Source of the DNA: Tectiglobus sp965247245
Lineage (GTDB): Bacteria; Pseudomonadota; Alphaproteobacteria; Rhizobiales; Hyphomicrobiaceae
Assembly: GCA_965247245.1 (NCBI GenBank)
Contig: CBDFGV010000003.1
Coordinates: forward strand, 3,844,001-3,908,000
Length of the DNA: 64,000 nt
Direction: 5' to 3'
Position numbers and translations under genes: made by a program. Every line of letters begins with the position of its first letter. Positions within the stretch are counted from its first letter, which is position 1. This document shows, in pieces, positions 34,153 through 42,949 of this stretch. The notes under the pieces are model-generated. The model made no database searches. It worked only from the letters and a program-made list of their open reading frames with translations, and was not told the DNA's origin.

Positions 34153-35862
34153 ATGCAGTATGACTACATCATTGTTGGTGGCGGATCTGCGGGATCGGTA
34201 TTGGCCAACCGGCTCTCCGCGCGCAGCTCAAGCAAGGTTCTGGTTTGCGAAGCCGGAGAAGATACCCCGCCCGGTGAGGTGCCTGAAGAGATCTTGGATT
34301 CCTATCCTGGTACCGCGTATCTCAATAATCGTTTCCTGTGGTCGGAACTGAAGGTTAGCACCGAGGTTGTTCCACACAACAACCCGGATGCACCGAAGCC
34401 CCGCTTGAGAAAGTACGAGCAAGCGCGTGTGCTCGGCGGCGGCTCTTCGGTCAACGGGCAGATGGCCAATCGCGGTTCACCAACCGACTATGATGAATGG
34501 CAGGCGCGCGGCGCCCAAGGTTGGAACTGGGACAACGTGCTTCCCTATTTCAAGAAGCTCGAAACCGATCTCGACATCGACGATGAATGGCACGGTAAGG
34601 ACGGCCCTATTCCGATCCGCCGCGTGCCCCGAGCGCACTGGTCCGCTCATGCGCATGCCCTCGACAAAACACTGGGACGGGCCGGATACAAGTACCTTGA
34701 AGACCAGAACGGACATTTCGAGGACGGCTATTTCCCAATCACCATCTCAAACGCCGAGGAAAAGCGTGTCTCGGCGGCCATGGGCTATCTCAATGCCGAC
34801 GTGCGAAAGCGCGAGAACCTGACAATCTCGACCGAGACGCAGATAACCGAGTTGATCTTCGAGGGGCAAAGCTGTGTCGGGGTAAAGGCACTGGTGCAGG
34901 GACGAGAGCAAGAGTTTCGCGGCAAGGAGATTATACTGTCCTGTGGCGCCATTCATTCACCGGCGCATTTGCTGCGCGCTGGTATCGGCCCAAGCGGTGA
35001 TCTCTACGATCTCGGTATTCCGGTTCGCCATGCTGCTTTCGGCGTTGGCCAACGCCTGATGGATCACCCGTCCATCGCGCTTGCTTCGTTCGTCAAGCGC
35101 GGCGCGCGGATCGACAACTCCAAGTCCCGCCGCCACATGCATCTCGGCATTCGCTACTCTTCCGACATCGGCGATGCGCCACCTGGCGACATGTTTGTCG
35201 TCTGCACCACGAAAACATCGTGGCATGCCGTCGGGGAACAGATCGGCAGCTTCTTACTTTTCGTCAACAAGACGTACTCGGAAACGGGCCAAGTCAAACT
35301 GGCGTCTACAAACTGGCGCGATGAGCCTGAGGTCGAGTTCAACCTGCTGTCCGACCGACGCGACCTTGAGCGTCTTGCAGACGGCATCCGTCGAATTGTG
35401 CCGCTGTACGATGATCCGGATCTCAAAGCGGTGACAGCCGATCCATTCCCGGCCAGTTACTCCGACAAAGTGCGCCAGGTTGGAGAGATCAATACCAAGA
35501 ACCGTATGCTCACTTCCATCATGGCCGGCCTTCTCGACGGACCAGCCTTGCTGCGTAGCTTCTTGATTAAGAATCTCATCATGGAAGGCTTCACGTTGGA
35601 TGGTGTCTGCAACGATGAAGACGAAGCTGAAGCCTTCATTAGAAAGGCAGCCGTCGGTGTATGGCATGCCTCGTGCACATGCCGCATGGGCGCGGCCGAT
35701 GATCCGATGTCGGTGACCAACAATGCCGGACGTGTCCATGGTGTGGATGGCCTACGCGTGGTCGATGCATCGATCTTCCCGGTCGTTCCATCCGCGAACA
35801 CGAACATCCCGACCATCATGACAGCCGAGAAAATCGCCGACGCCATCTTGGACGGGCACTAG
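34153..35862 (+). CDS. GMC-family FAD oxidoreductase (choline-dehydrogenase-like)
   Basis: 569 aa. FAD-binding N-terminus QYDYIIVGGGSAGSVLANRLSARSSSKVLVCEAGEDT (GxGxxG), then ARVLGGGSSVNGQMANRGSP and a C-terminal substrate domain with VWHASCTCRMGAADDPMSV and VVDASIFPVVPSANTNIPTIMTAEKIAD. The expected catalytic His is present in the VWHASCTCRMG motif. Oxidises a primary alcohol. Last gene of the catabolic run; the next gene is on the opposite strand. Confidence 0.92.
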   Translation: MQYDYIIVGGGSAGSVLANRLSARSSSKVLVCEAGEDTPPGEVPEEILDSYPGTAYLNNRFLWSELKVSTEVVPHNNPDAPKPRLRKYEQARVLGGGSSVNGQMANRGSPTDYDEWQARGAQGWNWDNVLPYFKKLETDLDIDDEWHGKDGPIPIRRVPRAHWSAHAHALDKTLGRAGYKYLEDQNGHFEDGYFPITISNAEEKRVSAAMGYLNADVRKRENLTISTETQITELIFEGQSCVGVKALVQGREQEFRGKEIILSCGAIHSPAHLLRAGIGPSGDLYDLGIPVRHAAFGVGQRLMDHPSIALASFVKRGARIDNSKSRRHMHLGIRYSSDIGDAPPGDMFVVCTTKTSWHAVGEQIGSFLLFVNKTYSETGQVKLASTNWRDEPEVEFNLLSDRRDLERLADGIRRIVPLYDDPDLKAVTADPFPASYSDKVRQVGEINTKNRMLTSIMAGLLDGPALLRSFLIKNLIMEGFTLDGVCNDEDEAEAFIRKAAVGVWHASCTCRMGAADDPMSVTNNAGRVHGVDGLRVVDASIFPVVPSANTNIPTIMTAEKIADAILDGH

Positions 35863-35880
35863 CGAGTTCTCGGCACAGTC

Positions 35881-36345
35881 CTAAGGCACCTCAATATCGA
35901 AGTGCAGCACATCTTCGCGCTTGCCAAGCTTGGAATAAAGCGCGATGGCGGGTGGGTCGTCATTGTCAGCCTGGACGAACACCACATGCGCTCCACGGTC
36001 AGCCGCCACATGCTTGAGTTTCTCGATTAACTGTGTCGCCACGCCTTGCCTCCGGTGCCCGTCCAAGACGGCGAGATCGTAAATATAAATCTCGCTCCGC
36101 TCTTGCTCGAACTTGATAAGTTCGTAGGCCGTCAATCCGCCTATGACCTCACCAGCTTTCTCAGCGACAACGACGAAGAACGTATCGCGCTCCAGAAGCT
36201 GATTCAGATACGCATCACTTGGTGGTCGGCTCGCATAGTTCTGCGGGTCCTCAAATGCCTCACTGAAGACGCTGAGCAGGTCCCGTAGCTTCGGCACGTC
36301 GGTCGACTCTAAGACTCTGAAGGTTGGCGATGTCTCTAAGCTCAT
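35881..36345 (-). CDS. AAC(3)-I-like GNAT acetyltransferase
   Basis: 154 aa. The GNAT core is intact, with the CoA-binding loop DGHRRQGVATQLIEKLKHVAADRGAHVV. As I remember the AAC(3)-Ia sequence, several blocks match well: KFEQ-RSEIYIYDLAV, HRRQG-AT-LI--LKH, a VQAD segment and PAIALYSKLGKREDVLHFDI. So it belongs near the AAC(3)-I aminoglycoside 3-N-acetyltransferases. Whether it acts on aminoglycosides or is a housekeeping relative cannot be told. It stands alone, converges on the GMC gene, and shows no integron or mobile element around it. Confidence 0.83.
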   Translation of the reverse strand: MSLETSPTFRVLESTDVPKLRDLLSVFSEAFEDPQNYASRPPSDAYLNQLLERDTFFVVVAEKAGEVIGGLTAYELIKFEQERSEIYIYDLAVLDGHRRQGVATQLIEKLKHVAADRGAHVVFVQADNDDPPAIALYSKLGKREDVLHFDIEVP

Positions 36346-36401
36346 AACAGCGGTCCGTGGGTTAAGGCACTATTGGCGAGGCAGACTTTTCACTCCATCA
36401 T

Positions 36402-37289
36402 GTGGCGATGCAGAGTGAGACGGTCAATGAAACATCAAGATTGAATGTCAGCGGCGTGCTGTTGCTGGTCGCAGGCCTGACGTTTGCTGCTCTCGCTGGC
36501 GCAATCATGAAACTACTGTCCGACAAGCTGCCGATCACGCAGATACTGTGGTTCCGGTTTGCCGGCTTCTTTGCACTGCTCTTACCCATTGTCGTGTTTC
36601 GGTTTCGCGGTGCCGTTCTCAGACCAACGTCGGCCTGGCTGCAGATCGTGCGCGGTTGTTTGCTGCCACTGTCTACCGGGTTCTTTGTGATCGGCGTCAG
36701 AACCATGGACTATGCAGAAGCCGTCGCTGTGCTCTATGTCTACCCGTTCATTATCGCAATGGTTGGCCCATGGCTGTTGGGAGAGCAGACGCGCCTGTCA
36801 TCCTGGCTTGGCATCATCGGCGGCTTTGCTGGTATTCTATTGATCATCCGACCTTCACCTGAGGGCTTTGCCAACCCGGGCACGATTTGGGTCCTTGGCA
36901 CCGGAATGCTGGTGGCCGGCCAGTTGATCCTCAATCGAAAACTAGGCCGGAACGTGAGCCCGTGGCTGACATCCATTTGGGGTGCCGGAACCGCTACAGT
37001 CCTACTGACGCCGATCATGCTGCCGAATTGGGCGCCGATGGAGACCGAGCAACTGCTTCTTCTTCTGGTACTGGGCGCTCTGGCCGCCATCAGCCAGACG
37101 ATGTTCGCGATCGCTTTTGCCCGCTCTCCGGCAGCTGAACTCGCGCCGTTTACCTATAGCGAGATCGTCGCGGGGATCGCCATCGGCTTTGCCGTGTTTG
37201 GCAGCCTGCCGAGCCTGCTGTCATGGGTCGGGATTGCGATCGTGATTCTGAGCGGGGTCCTGGTCGCGCGCTCGCAGCTAGCCAGGTGA
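36402..37289 (+). CDS. EamA/DMT-family transporter
   Basis: 295 aa with ten hydrophobic segments and two EamA repeats (SSWLGIIGGFAGILLIIRPSP, then LLSWVGIAIVILSGVLVARSQ). Start uncertain between GTG at 36402 and ATG at 36408; no good ribosome-binding site. A second DMT carrier, distinct from the one at 27.4 kb. The cupin gene follows after 108 bp. Substrate unknown. Confidence 0.87.
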   Translation: MAMQSETVNETSRLNVSGVLLLVAGLTFAALAGAIMKLLSDKLPITQILWFRFAGFFALLLPIVVFRFRGAVLRPTSAWLQIVRGCLLPLSTGFFVIGVRTMDYAEAVAVLYVYPFIIAMVGPWLLGEQTRLSSWLGIIGGFAGILLIIRPSPEGFANPGTIWVLGTGMLVAGQLILNRKLGRNVSPWLTSIWGAGTATVLLTPIMLPNWAPMETEQLLLLLVLGALAAISQTMFAIAFARSPAAELAPFTYSEIVAGIAIGFAVFGSLPSLLSWVGIAIVILSGVLVARSQLAR

Positions 37290-37397
37290 GCCCGCTTCCG
37301 AAGCCAGACAAACGGGTTTCGATAACAGCCGATATGCTGCTACGGTATCGTCCATCACAAATGCGCACCGGAATTGATGCTGAACGGGAGGAGCCAC

Positions 37398-37946
37398 ATG
37401 TTCGAAATCGAGAAATTCACTGCTGATTGCCGCGCTGCCATGCAGGGCACGGATTCGATGCAGGGTGTGCGTGAGATTGTGGCCGAAGCAGTGTCAGATC
37501 CGACCGGATTGCTCAAAGTGCTTGGTGAACCTGAGCGGGGCACAGTGCAGTGTCTGCACAAGTCCAACGACCTGACGGTCCTGAATGTTATCTGGGCGCC
37601 GCGCATGACGATCATGCCGCACAACCACAACATGGCAGCTGTCATTGGCGTCTACACGGGCCGCGAAGACAACATCTTTTGGCGTCGGCTTAAGGATGAC
37701 GCCGAGGGTCGGATCGAGGCCGCCGGAGCCGACTCTCTTGGGCCGAAGGATGCCTGCCAGCTCGGCAAGAATATTATTCACTCAGTGACCAATCCGACAA
37801 CTAAGCTGACTTGCGCGCTGCATGTTTATTCAGGCGATTTCTACGAAGAGCATCGCAGCGAATGGAACCCGGACGACCTGACCGAGGCCGACTACGATGT
37901 CGAAAAGAACATGAAGCTGTTCGAAGAGGCAAACGCGCGTCTTTGA
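37398..37946 (+). CDS. Cysteine-dioxygenase-like cupin
   Basis: 182 aa from the ATG at 37398, preceded by GGGAGGAG. The cupin metal-binding block is APRMTIMPHNHNMAAVIGVYTGREDNIFWRR, with the paired His in PHNHN and a downstream His in KNIIHSVTNPTTKLTCALHVYSGDF. This resembles the type I cysteine dioxygenase / thiol dioxygenase family (Fe(II), no cofactor). It could oxidise a cysteine-like thiol to a sulfinate. Note that this window also encodes a sulfopyruvate-decarboxylase-like pair, so a sulfur-amino-acid oxidation link is possible but unproven. Confidence 0.78.
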   Translation: MFEIEKFTADCRAAMQGTDSMQGVREIVAEAVSDPTGLLKVLGEPERGTVQCLHKSNDLTVLNVIWAPRMTIMPHNHNMAAVIGVYTGREDNIFWRRLKDDAEGRIEAAGADSLGPKDACQLGKNIIHSVTNPTTKLTCALHVYSGDFYEEHRSEWNPDDLTEADYDVEKNMKLFEEANARL

Positions 37947-38010
37947 GCTGCTGAGTTACGGTAGCCACGTTGCTTGCGAGAGGAATGCTCGGTTCGATGC
38001 GCGATAAAGT

Positions 38011-38128
38011 TCCCTCTCCCCGTTTGCGGGGAGAGGGCTAGGGTGAGGGGCAGCAAATGTCTATGTGCCAATAATCCACCCCTCATCCTAACCTTCTCCC
38101 GTACGCCAGCGTCTATGGGGAGAAGGGA
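38011..38128. repeat. Mosaic palindromic intergenic repeat
   Basis: Contains CCCTCTCCCCG (38012-38022), loop TTTG, CGGGGAGAGGG (38027-38037), followed by TAGGGTGAGGGG near 38040 that pairs with CCCCTCATCCTA near 38089, and CCTTCTCCC (38092-38100) with GGGAGAAGG (38118-38126). This is the dispersed RIME/REP-type element very common in alphaproteobacterial intergenic DNA. It fills most of the gap after the cupin gene. No ORF here is supported. Confidence 0.75.
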
Positions 38129-38214
38129 TTCGGCATCGGTCTTATTGATGGCTCACCTTTTTTGCAGCCCGGTAATAATCTCGGAACGACGTGGGCTCAC
38201 GGAAAACTCAGCAT

Positions 38215-38243
38215 AAAAAAAGACCCGGCTCAATGCCGGGTCT
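38215..38243 (-). terminator. Rho-independent terminator of the aldehyde dehydrogenase gene
   Basis: On the minus strand, AGACCCGGC (38243-38235) and GCCGGGTCT (38229-38221) form a perfect 9-bp stem with a 5-base loop, followed by at least seven T. It lies 37 bp after the stop of the aldehyde dehydrogenase gene. Confidence 0.9.
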
Positions 38244-38279
38244 CTCCATTCTGTGTGACCACTCGCTAGGTCGTGAGCG

Positions 38280-39710
38280 TTAGCCCATCTGGGTGACGAA
38301 CTTGTTGCTCATATAGGCCTGCAGGCCTTCGATGCTCTGCTCGTGTCCGTAGCCGGAATCCTTGATACCGCCGAACGGTGTTTCCGGAACAGCCAGGCCG
38401 TGGTGGTTGATCGATACCATGCCGTGATCGAGGGCATCTGCAACCTTTGTTGCCAGTCCGGCATCATGTGTGAACGCATAGCTGGCCAGTCCGTATGGCA
38501 GCTTGTTGGCGCGCTCCAACACTTCGTCGGTGTCCTTGAACGGCAGCATAACAGCGACGGGGCCGAACGGCTCCTCGCTCATGATGCGGGCATCTTCCGG
38601 CACGTCTGTCAGAACCGTCGGCTCGAAGTAGTTACCCTGGTTGCCGATGCGGCTGCCGCCTGTCGCAACCTTGGCGCCCTTTTCCTGAGCGTCGGCAATG
38701 ATCGACTCCATCGCGTTGATCCGACGTGGGTTGGCCAGCGGGCCCATCTGGGTGTCTGGATCAAGCCCGTCACCGACCTTCATGTTCTTGGCGATGTCGG
38801 TGAACTTGGCAACGAAGTTGTCGTAGACTTTCTCATGCACGAAGAAGCGTGTCGGAGAAATGCAGACCTGACCGGCGTTACGCCACTTCAGGCCGGAGGT
38901 CAGGGTTGCAACGTGATCCGTATCGATGTCATCAAAGATCAACATCGGCGAGTGACCGCCCAGCTCCATCGTCGCGCGCTTCATATGCGCACCGGCCAGC
39001 GCCGCGAGATGCTTGCCAACCGGCACGGAGCCAGTGAACGAGATCTTCCGGATCGACGGGTGCGGGATCAGATACTCAGAGAGTTCAGCAGGAACACCGT
39101 AGACCAGGTTGAGAACACCAGCAGGAACACCGGCGTCGTGGAAGCAGCGGACCATGCCGATCGGCGAACCTGGTGTCTCTTCCGGGCACTTGACGATGAT
39201 CGAGCAACCGGCCGCCAGCGCGCCACCAATCTTCCGTGCGGCTTGGCTGACCGGGAAGTTCCATGGCGAGAAGCCGGCTACAATACCGACCGGCTCGGGG
39301 ATCACCATCTGGCGAACACCGTCGACGCGCGCTGGAATGATACGGCCGTATGCGCGCTTGCCTTCCTCGGCGAAGAAGTCGATCACGTCGGCGCTCATCA
39401 TCACTTCGAGCTTGGCTTCGACGTTAACTTTGCCCTGTTCCATGGTCATGGCGCGACCGATATCGTCTGCCCGCGTGCGCATCAGGTCTGCTGCCTTGCG
39501 CATGATCTTGTAGCGCTCGAAGGCTGACATCTTGCGCCACTCGGCAAAGCCTTTTTCTGCGGCAACTACAGCTGCATCCAGCTCAGCCTGCTTGGCATGG
39601 GGAACATGAGCCAGAACCTCGTCATTTGACGGGTTCAGGACGTCCTCGCCGGCACCGCTGTTTCCGGAGGTAAATTCTCCGTCGATATAAAGTTTGAGAT
39701 CTTCGTACAT
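38280..39710 (-). CDS. Aldehyde dehydrogenase, succinate-semialdehyde dehydrogenase (GabD) type
   Basis: 476 aa from the ATG at 39710; an ATG two codons earlier lies too close to the GGGAAGGA ribosome-binding site. Family motifs: GFSPWNFPVSQAARKIGGALAAGCSIIVKCPEETPGSP (NAD/cofactor), FTGSVPVGKHLAALAG, the catalytic Glu in MELGGHSPM and the catalytic Cys in NAGQVCISPTRFFVHE. Overall wording is closest to NAD(P)-dependent succinate-semialdehyde or glutarate-semialdehyde dehydrogenases. A single gene with its own terminator. Confidence 0.93.
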   Translation of the reverse strand: MYEDLKLYIDGEFTSGNSGAGEDVLNPSNDEVLAHVPHAKQAELDAAVVAAEKGFAEWRKMSAFERYKIMRKAADLMRTRADDIGRAMTMEQGKVNVEAKLEVMMSADVIDFFAEEGKRAYGRIIPARVDGVRQMVIPEPVGIVAGFSPWNFPVSQAARKIGGALAAGCSIIVKCPEETPGSPIGMVRCFHDAGVPAGVLNLVYGVPAELSEYLIPHPSIRKISFTGSVPVGKHLAALAGAHMKRATMELGGHSPMLIFDDIDTDHVATLTSGLKWRNAGQVCISPTRFFVHEKVYDNFVAKFTDIAKNMKVGDGLDPDTQMGPLANPRRINAMESIIADAQEKGAKVATGGSRIGNQGNYFEPTVLTDVPEDARIMSEEPFGPVAVMLPFKDTDEVLERANKLPYGLASYAFTHDAGLATKVADALDHGMVSINHHGLAVPETPFGGIKDSGYGHEQSIEGLQAYMSNKFVTQMG

Positions 39711-39874
39711 GATCATTCCTTCCCTTGGCGGTCGTTATTCTCAGATCGTCATAGAGCATGTCCGGACCAAATAGAAGCGGGACAAATGCCATCAGGCTCT
39801 TGCGTGGCGCCACAAATATCCGTGAAGTGAGTATTACGTCTGGCTGATTCGCGGACCGGAGCTCTAGGGGGAGC

Positions 39875-40396
39875 ATGATGGCTAATACGAGATCATCGAC
39901 GCGCACGATCAGTGGTGCGGCATTGCTGTTGGTCGTCGCAATCTTTGTTTCAGGTTGTTCGGCTTACATGGCAGCCAATCAACCCCCACCGAAGAATTTT
40001 GCCGTCCTGAAGCAGGGAACACAGCGCAGTCTGGTGATCGCTGAACTTGGAACCCCGGTCCACTCCGAGACTGGAACAACGGGAAAGAAAGACATCTATA
40101 AGTTCACCCATGGCTATCACGGAGCCGTGAGGGCCGGGCGCGCCGTCGCCCACGGCGCTGCTTCGGTCGCAACATTGGGGCTCTGGGAAGTGATCGGCAC
40201 CCCCATTGAAGGTTATGCCAACGGCACGGAACTTAGCGTCGAAGTGCGCTACGATGCCAATGATCAAGTCGCACAGGTCATACCTCTAAAGGGTACCGAG
40301 GAGATTAATCGGAATCTGGCAGACCTCACCCCGGAGCGGCAGTTGGCAAAGGAGCGTGCCCAAAGCCAGACGCTGACCACGGCGTCGACGCAGTAG
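39875..40396 (+). CDS. Putative lipoprotein with SmpA/OmlA-like fold
   Basis: 173 aa. Signal peptide ends in the lipobox VSGCS (Cys about residue 28), so it is a lipoprotein. The next segment, VLKQGTQRSLVIAELGTPVHSE, resembles the SmpA/OmlA (BamE-like) repeat. It also carries an acidic C-terminus. The start is one of two adjacent ATGs (39875 or 39878) after GGGGGAG. Function in the outer membrane unknown. Confidence 0.7.
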   Translation: MMANTRSSTRTISGAALLLVVAIFVSGCSAYMAANQPPPKNFAVLKQGTQRSLVIAELGTPVHSETGTTGKKDIYKFTHGYHGAVRAGRAVAHGAASVATLGLWEVIGTPIEGYANGTELSVEVRYDANDQVAQVIPLKGTEEINRNLADLTPERQLAKERAQSQTLTTASTQ

Positions 40397-40562
40397 GGCG
40401 CTCAGACAAAGGCACGCAAAGGGGCAGTGTGTTTTTCAGGCCAAGCGTAGTGGTTCTCTAATCAATATGTCGTCTGATGCTTGCATGATTGTGCGCTTAC
40501 GCGTATCTCTCCGTGCTGCGCTGCAATAGTGCGCGCAACAGCCTGAAATTGAGGACATTACA

Positions 40563-41603
40563 ATGGGCTACAATATCGCCGTTGTCGGTGCCACGGGAGC
40601 CGTGGGCCGGGAAATGCTAAAAGTCCTCGCCGACCGTAAGTTTCCGGTCGATGAGGTCTACGCAGTTGCATCACGCCGTTCCATCGGCCGTGAAGTTGCA
40701 TTCGGCGAAAAAACACTCAAATGCCACGACCTCGAAGCATTCGATTTCAGCAAATGTGACATCGCATTGATGAGCGCTGGCGGCAGCGTTTCCAAAGAGT
40801 GGTCGCCCAAGATTGGCGCAACCGGCTGCATCGTCATCGATAACTCGTCAGCCTGGCGCTATGACGCCGCGTGCCCGTTGATTGTTCCTGAAGTCAACGG
40901 TTCGGTCCTGATCGACTACATGGCGAAGAACAATCGCAAGAACATCATCGCCAATCCGAACTGCTCGACCGCCCAGCTGGTCTTGGCATTGAAGCCATTG
41001 CATGACGAGAACCCGATCAAGCGCGTTGTCGTCTCGACTTACCAGTCGGCATCCGGTGCCGGCCAGGAAGGTATGGACGAGCTGTGGCATCAGACCAAAG
41101 GCAAGTATGTGCCTGGTCAGGAAGTCGGCGCGCAGAAGTTCACCAAGGAAATCGCCTTCAACGTCATTCCTCATATCGACGTCTTCATGGAAGACGGCTA
41201 CACGAAGGAAGAATGGAAGATGATGGCGGAGACCAAGAAGATCTTGGACCCCAAGATCAAGCTCTCGGCCACCTGTGTCCGCGTGCCCGTATTCGTGGGT
41301 CATTCGGAAGCCGTCAACATTGAGTTTGAGCGCACAATGACGGTAGCGGAAGCGCGTAGCATTCTGCGCGAAGCCGAAAACATCGATGTGGTCGATAAGC
41401 GTGAAGACGGTGGCTATGTCACGCCAGTCGAAGCAGCCGGCGAGTACATGACTTACGTCAGCCGGGTGCGTGAGGACGCAACCATCGAGAACGGTCTGTG
41501 GCTATGGGTTGTGTCTGACAACCTGCTCAAGGGCGCTGCCCTCAACTCGGTTCAGATCGCAGAGACGATTGTCAAGCAGGGCCTGATGCAGAAGGCTGCC
41601 TAA
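40563..41603 (+). CDS. asd: Aspartate-semialdehyde dehydrogenase
   Basis: 346 aa. NADP-dependent reduction of aspartyl phosphate in lysine, threonine and methionine synthesis. Nucleotide-binding VVGATGAVGREMLKVLADRKFP, phosphate-binding SAGGSVSKEW, the catalytic Cys in NPNCSTAQLVLALKPL, and substrate residues in SYQSASGAGQEG-type TYQSASGAGQEGMDEL and CVRVPVFVGHSEAVNIEFE. Good length. A strong terminator follows. Confidence 0.97.
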   Translation: MGYNIAVVGATGAVGREMLKVLADRKFPVDEVYAVASRRSIGREVAFGEKTLKCHDLEAFDFSKCDIALMSAGGSVSKEWSPKIGATGCIVIDNSSAWRYDAACPLIVPEVNGSVLIDYMAKNNRKNIIANPNCSTAQLVLALKPLHDENPIKRVVVSTYQSASGAGQEGMDELWHQTKGKYVPGQEVGAQKFTKEIAFNVIPHIDVFMEDGYTKEEWKMMAETKKILDPKIKLSATCVRVPVFVGHSEAVNIEFERTMTVAEARSILREAENIDVVDKREDGGYVTPVEAAGEYMTYVSRVREDATIENGLWLWVVSDNLLKGAALNSVQIAETIVKQGLMQKAA

Positions 41604-41631
41604 GCAGCAGTTTGTGACATTGGAATTTGAG

Positions 41632-41661
41632 AAGCGGGGGTCATTCGATCCCCGCTTTTTC
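41632..41661 (+). terminator. Rho-independent terminator after asd
   Basis: AAGCGGGG (41632-41639) pairs with CCCCGCTT (41650-41657), loop of 10, followed by TTT and more T. Located 28 bp after the asd stop. Confidence 0.9.
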
Positions 41662-41678
41662 ATTGTGCGGTCGCTATC

Positions 41679-41978
41679 CTAGTGGCTGCCGCGCGGGGCT
41701 GAGTAAGTTCGGGCCGCGCCATGGCAGAACGCACGCCGCGTTGTGCAACGTCGGACTGTTTTGCCGCTAGCAAGTGTCACCCGACGGCAAACCCGGCGCC
41801 GCTTATGGCAATGCCTTGAATTGCGAAAGTGAACATGCTGGAGGTTGCTTTGCCCACTACCCAGCAGCTCAAGTGCTGCGAGTCCGCTTGGTGCAGTCGT
41901 AGGACCGGCAAGAGCACTGGTGCTGGCTAGCGCAAGACCGGCCACAGCCGCCGCGGCTGAAAGCAAGAACGATCGCTT
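41679..41978 (-). CDS. Small secreted Cys/Arg-rich protein, unknown
   Basis: 99 aa from the ATG at 41978 (MKRSFLLSAAAAVAGLALAST), with AGGAG 5 bases upstream. The first about 25 residues are a Sec signal peptide. The C-terminal half is rich in His, Arg and Cys (RNSRHCHKRRRVCRRV, RRCTTRRAFCHG), with four Cys that could form two disulfides. Could bind metal or nucleic acid; no family recognised. It lies after asd in the opposite direction. Confidence 0.65.
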   Translation of the reverse strand, partial: KRSFLLSAAAAVAGLALASTSALAGPTTAPSGLAALELLGSGQSNLQHVHFRNSRHCHKRRRVCRRVTLASGKTVRRCTTRRAFCHGAARTYSAPRGSH

Positions 41979-42150
41979 CATGGGATCTCCTGACAACTCT
42001 AAGTTCTCTGATGAAAGGCGTGAACCTTCGAGAATTATAGAGCTGCGGCAGAGACCGACATTACACAGCTGTTCACAAGCGCGTCGGGCTAGAGCACGGG
42101 AATCTCAAGAAAAATTGTATCGAGTATAACGCACACTGACGACTAGTCGC

Positions 42151-42798
42151 CTAACGCACGTTGACCGTTACGGTCTGCGGCTCGCCGGATGTTGCACCCT
42201 CTTTGTCAGCAACGATGACGTTGAAGCTGGCTTTCGCTCCCATACTTCCGTCATGGACGAACATGATCGACCCGGCCTGCAATTCTGCCTGTGTAAATTT
42301 GGAAAGCGCAACCGTTGCTGCACCCGTCTTGGCCACGAAGCCAGAGGCTGCATTCGACACGGAGAACGTCAGGTTCTGCGCCGTGTCATCGGGATCTACT
42401 GCAGTCAGGTCAAGCGGAGTAATGCGCACTGTCTGGCCACGATTGACCGTCAGGTCGAGATCACCGGCAATCTGCGGCGGCACATTGCGGACATCAGCGC
42501 TCAGATTGGCACCCGCCTCCATCGCCATCTGGCCGTACTGCACGTTACCGCTAACCGAGCCGACACGCCCAATTTTGATGAGATTGTGTACGGTAACTTC
42601 ACCTTGGACATCACCGTTAATCTCAGCCTCACCGGCGTTGATTTTGCCATATAGCCGGCCGGTCTCGTGGACAACGATGCGATCAGCTTCGACCTCGCCA
42701 TCGATGTAGCCGTGAAGCTCCAAAACCTTGCACTTGCCGATTCGGCCGGTGATGGAAGTGTGTTCCATGATCGTCATCACGCCGGTCTGCTGGCTCAC
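42151..42798 (-). CDS. Bactofilin fused to a CSPG/cadherin-like repeat
   Basis: 215 aa from the GTG at 42798, with GGAG 7 bases upstream. Residues 10-105 form the right-handed beta-helix of a bactofilin: SITGRIGKCKVLELHGYIDGEVEADRIVVHETGRLYGKINAGEAEINGDVQGEVTVHNLIKIGR. The rest reads as one CSPG/cadherin-like repeat: LTVNRGQTVRITPLDLTAVDPDDTAQNLTFSVSN, then FTQAELQAGSIMFVHDGS and ASFNVIVADKEG. Bactofilins are cytosolic membrane-associated scaffolds, while CSPG repeats normally lie outside the cell, so the fusion is odd. No signal peptide or lipobox is seen. Confidence 0.75.
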   Translation of the reverse strand: MSQQTGVMTIMEHTSITGRIGKCKVLELHGYIDGEVEADRIVVHETGRLYGKINAGEAEINGDVQGEVTVHNLIKIGRVGSVSGNVQYGQMAMEAGANLSADVRNVPPQIAGDLDLTVNRGQTVRITPLDLTAVDPDDTAQNLTFSVSNAASGFVAKTGAATVALSKFTQAELQAGSIMFVHDGSMGAKASFNVIVADKEGATSGEPQTVTVNVR

Positions 42799-42949
42799 AA
42801 TCTATCTCCATTGGTGCTCAAATTATTTCTGTACGCCAACTTTGCGGCAGACGTCGGAAATTTCTTCGCCCTTTGGGAATTCCATATGTGCCGAATGGTA
42901 GATAGGCAACACCCAAATACGCATCACATTCAATAGTTGATATTTGTGG

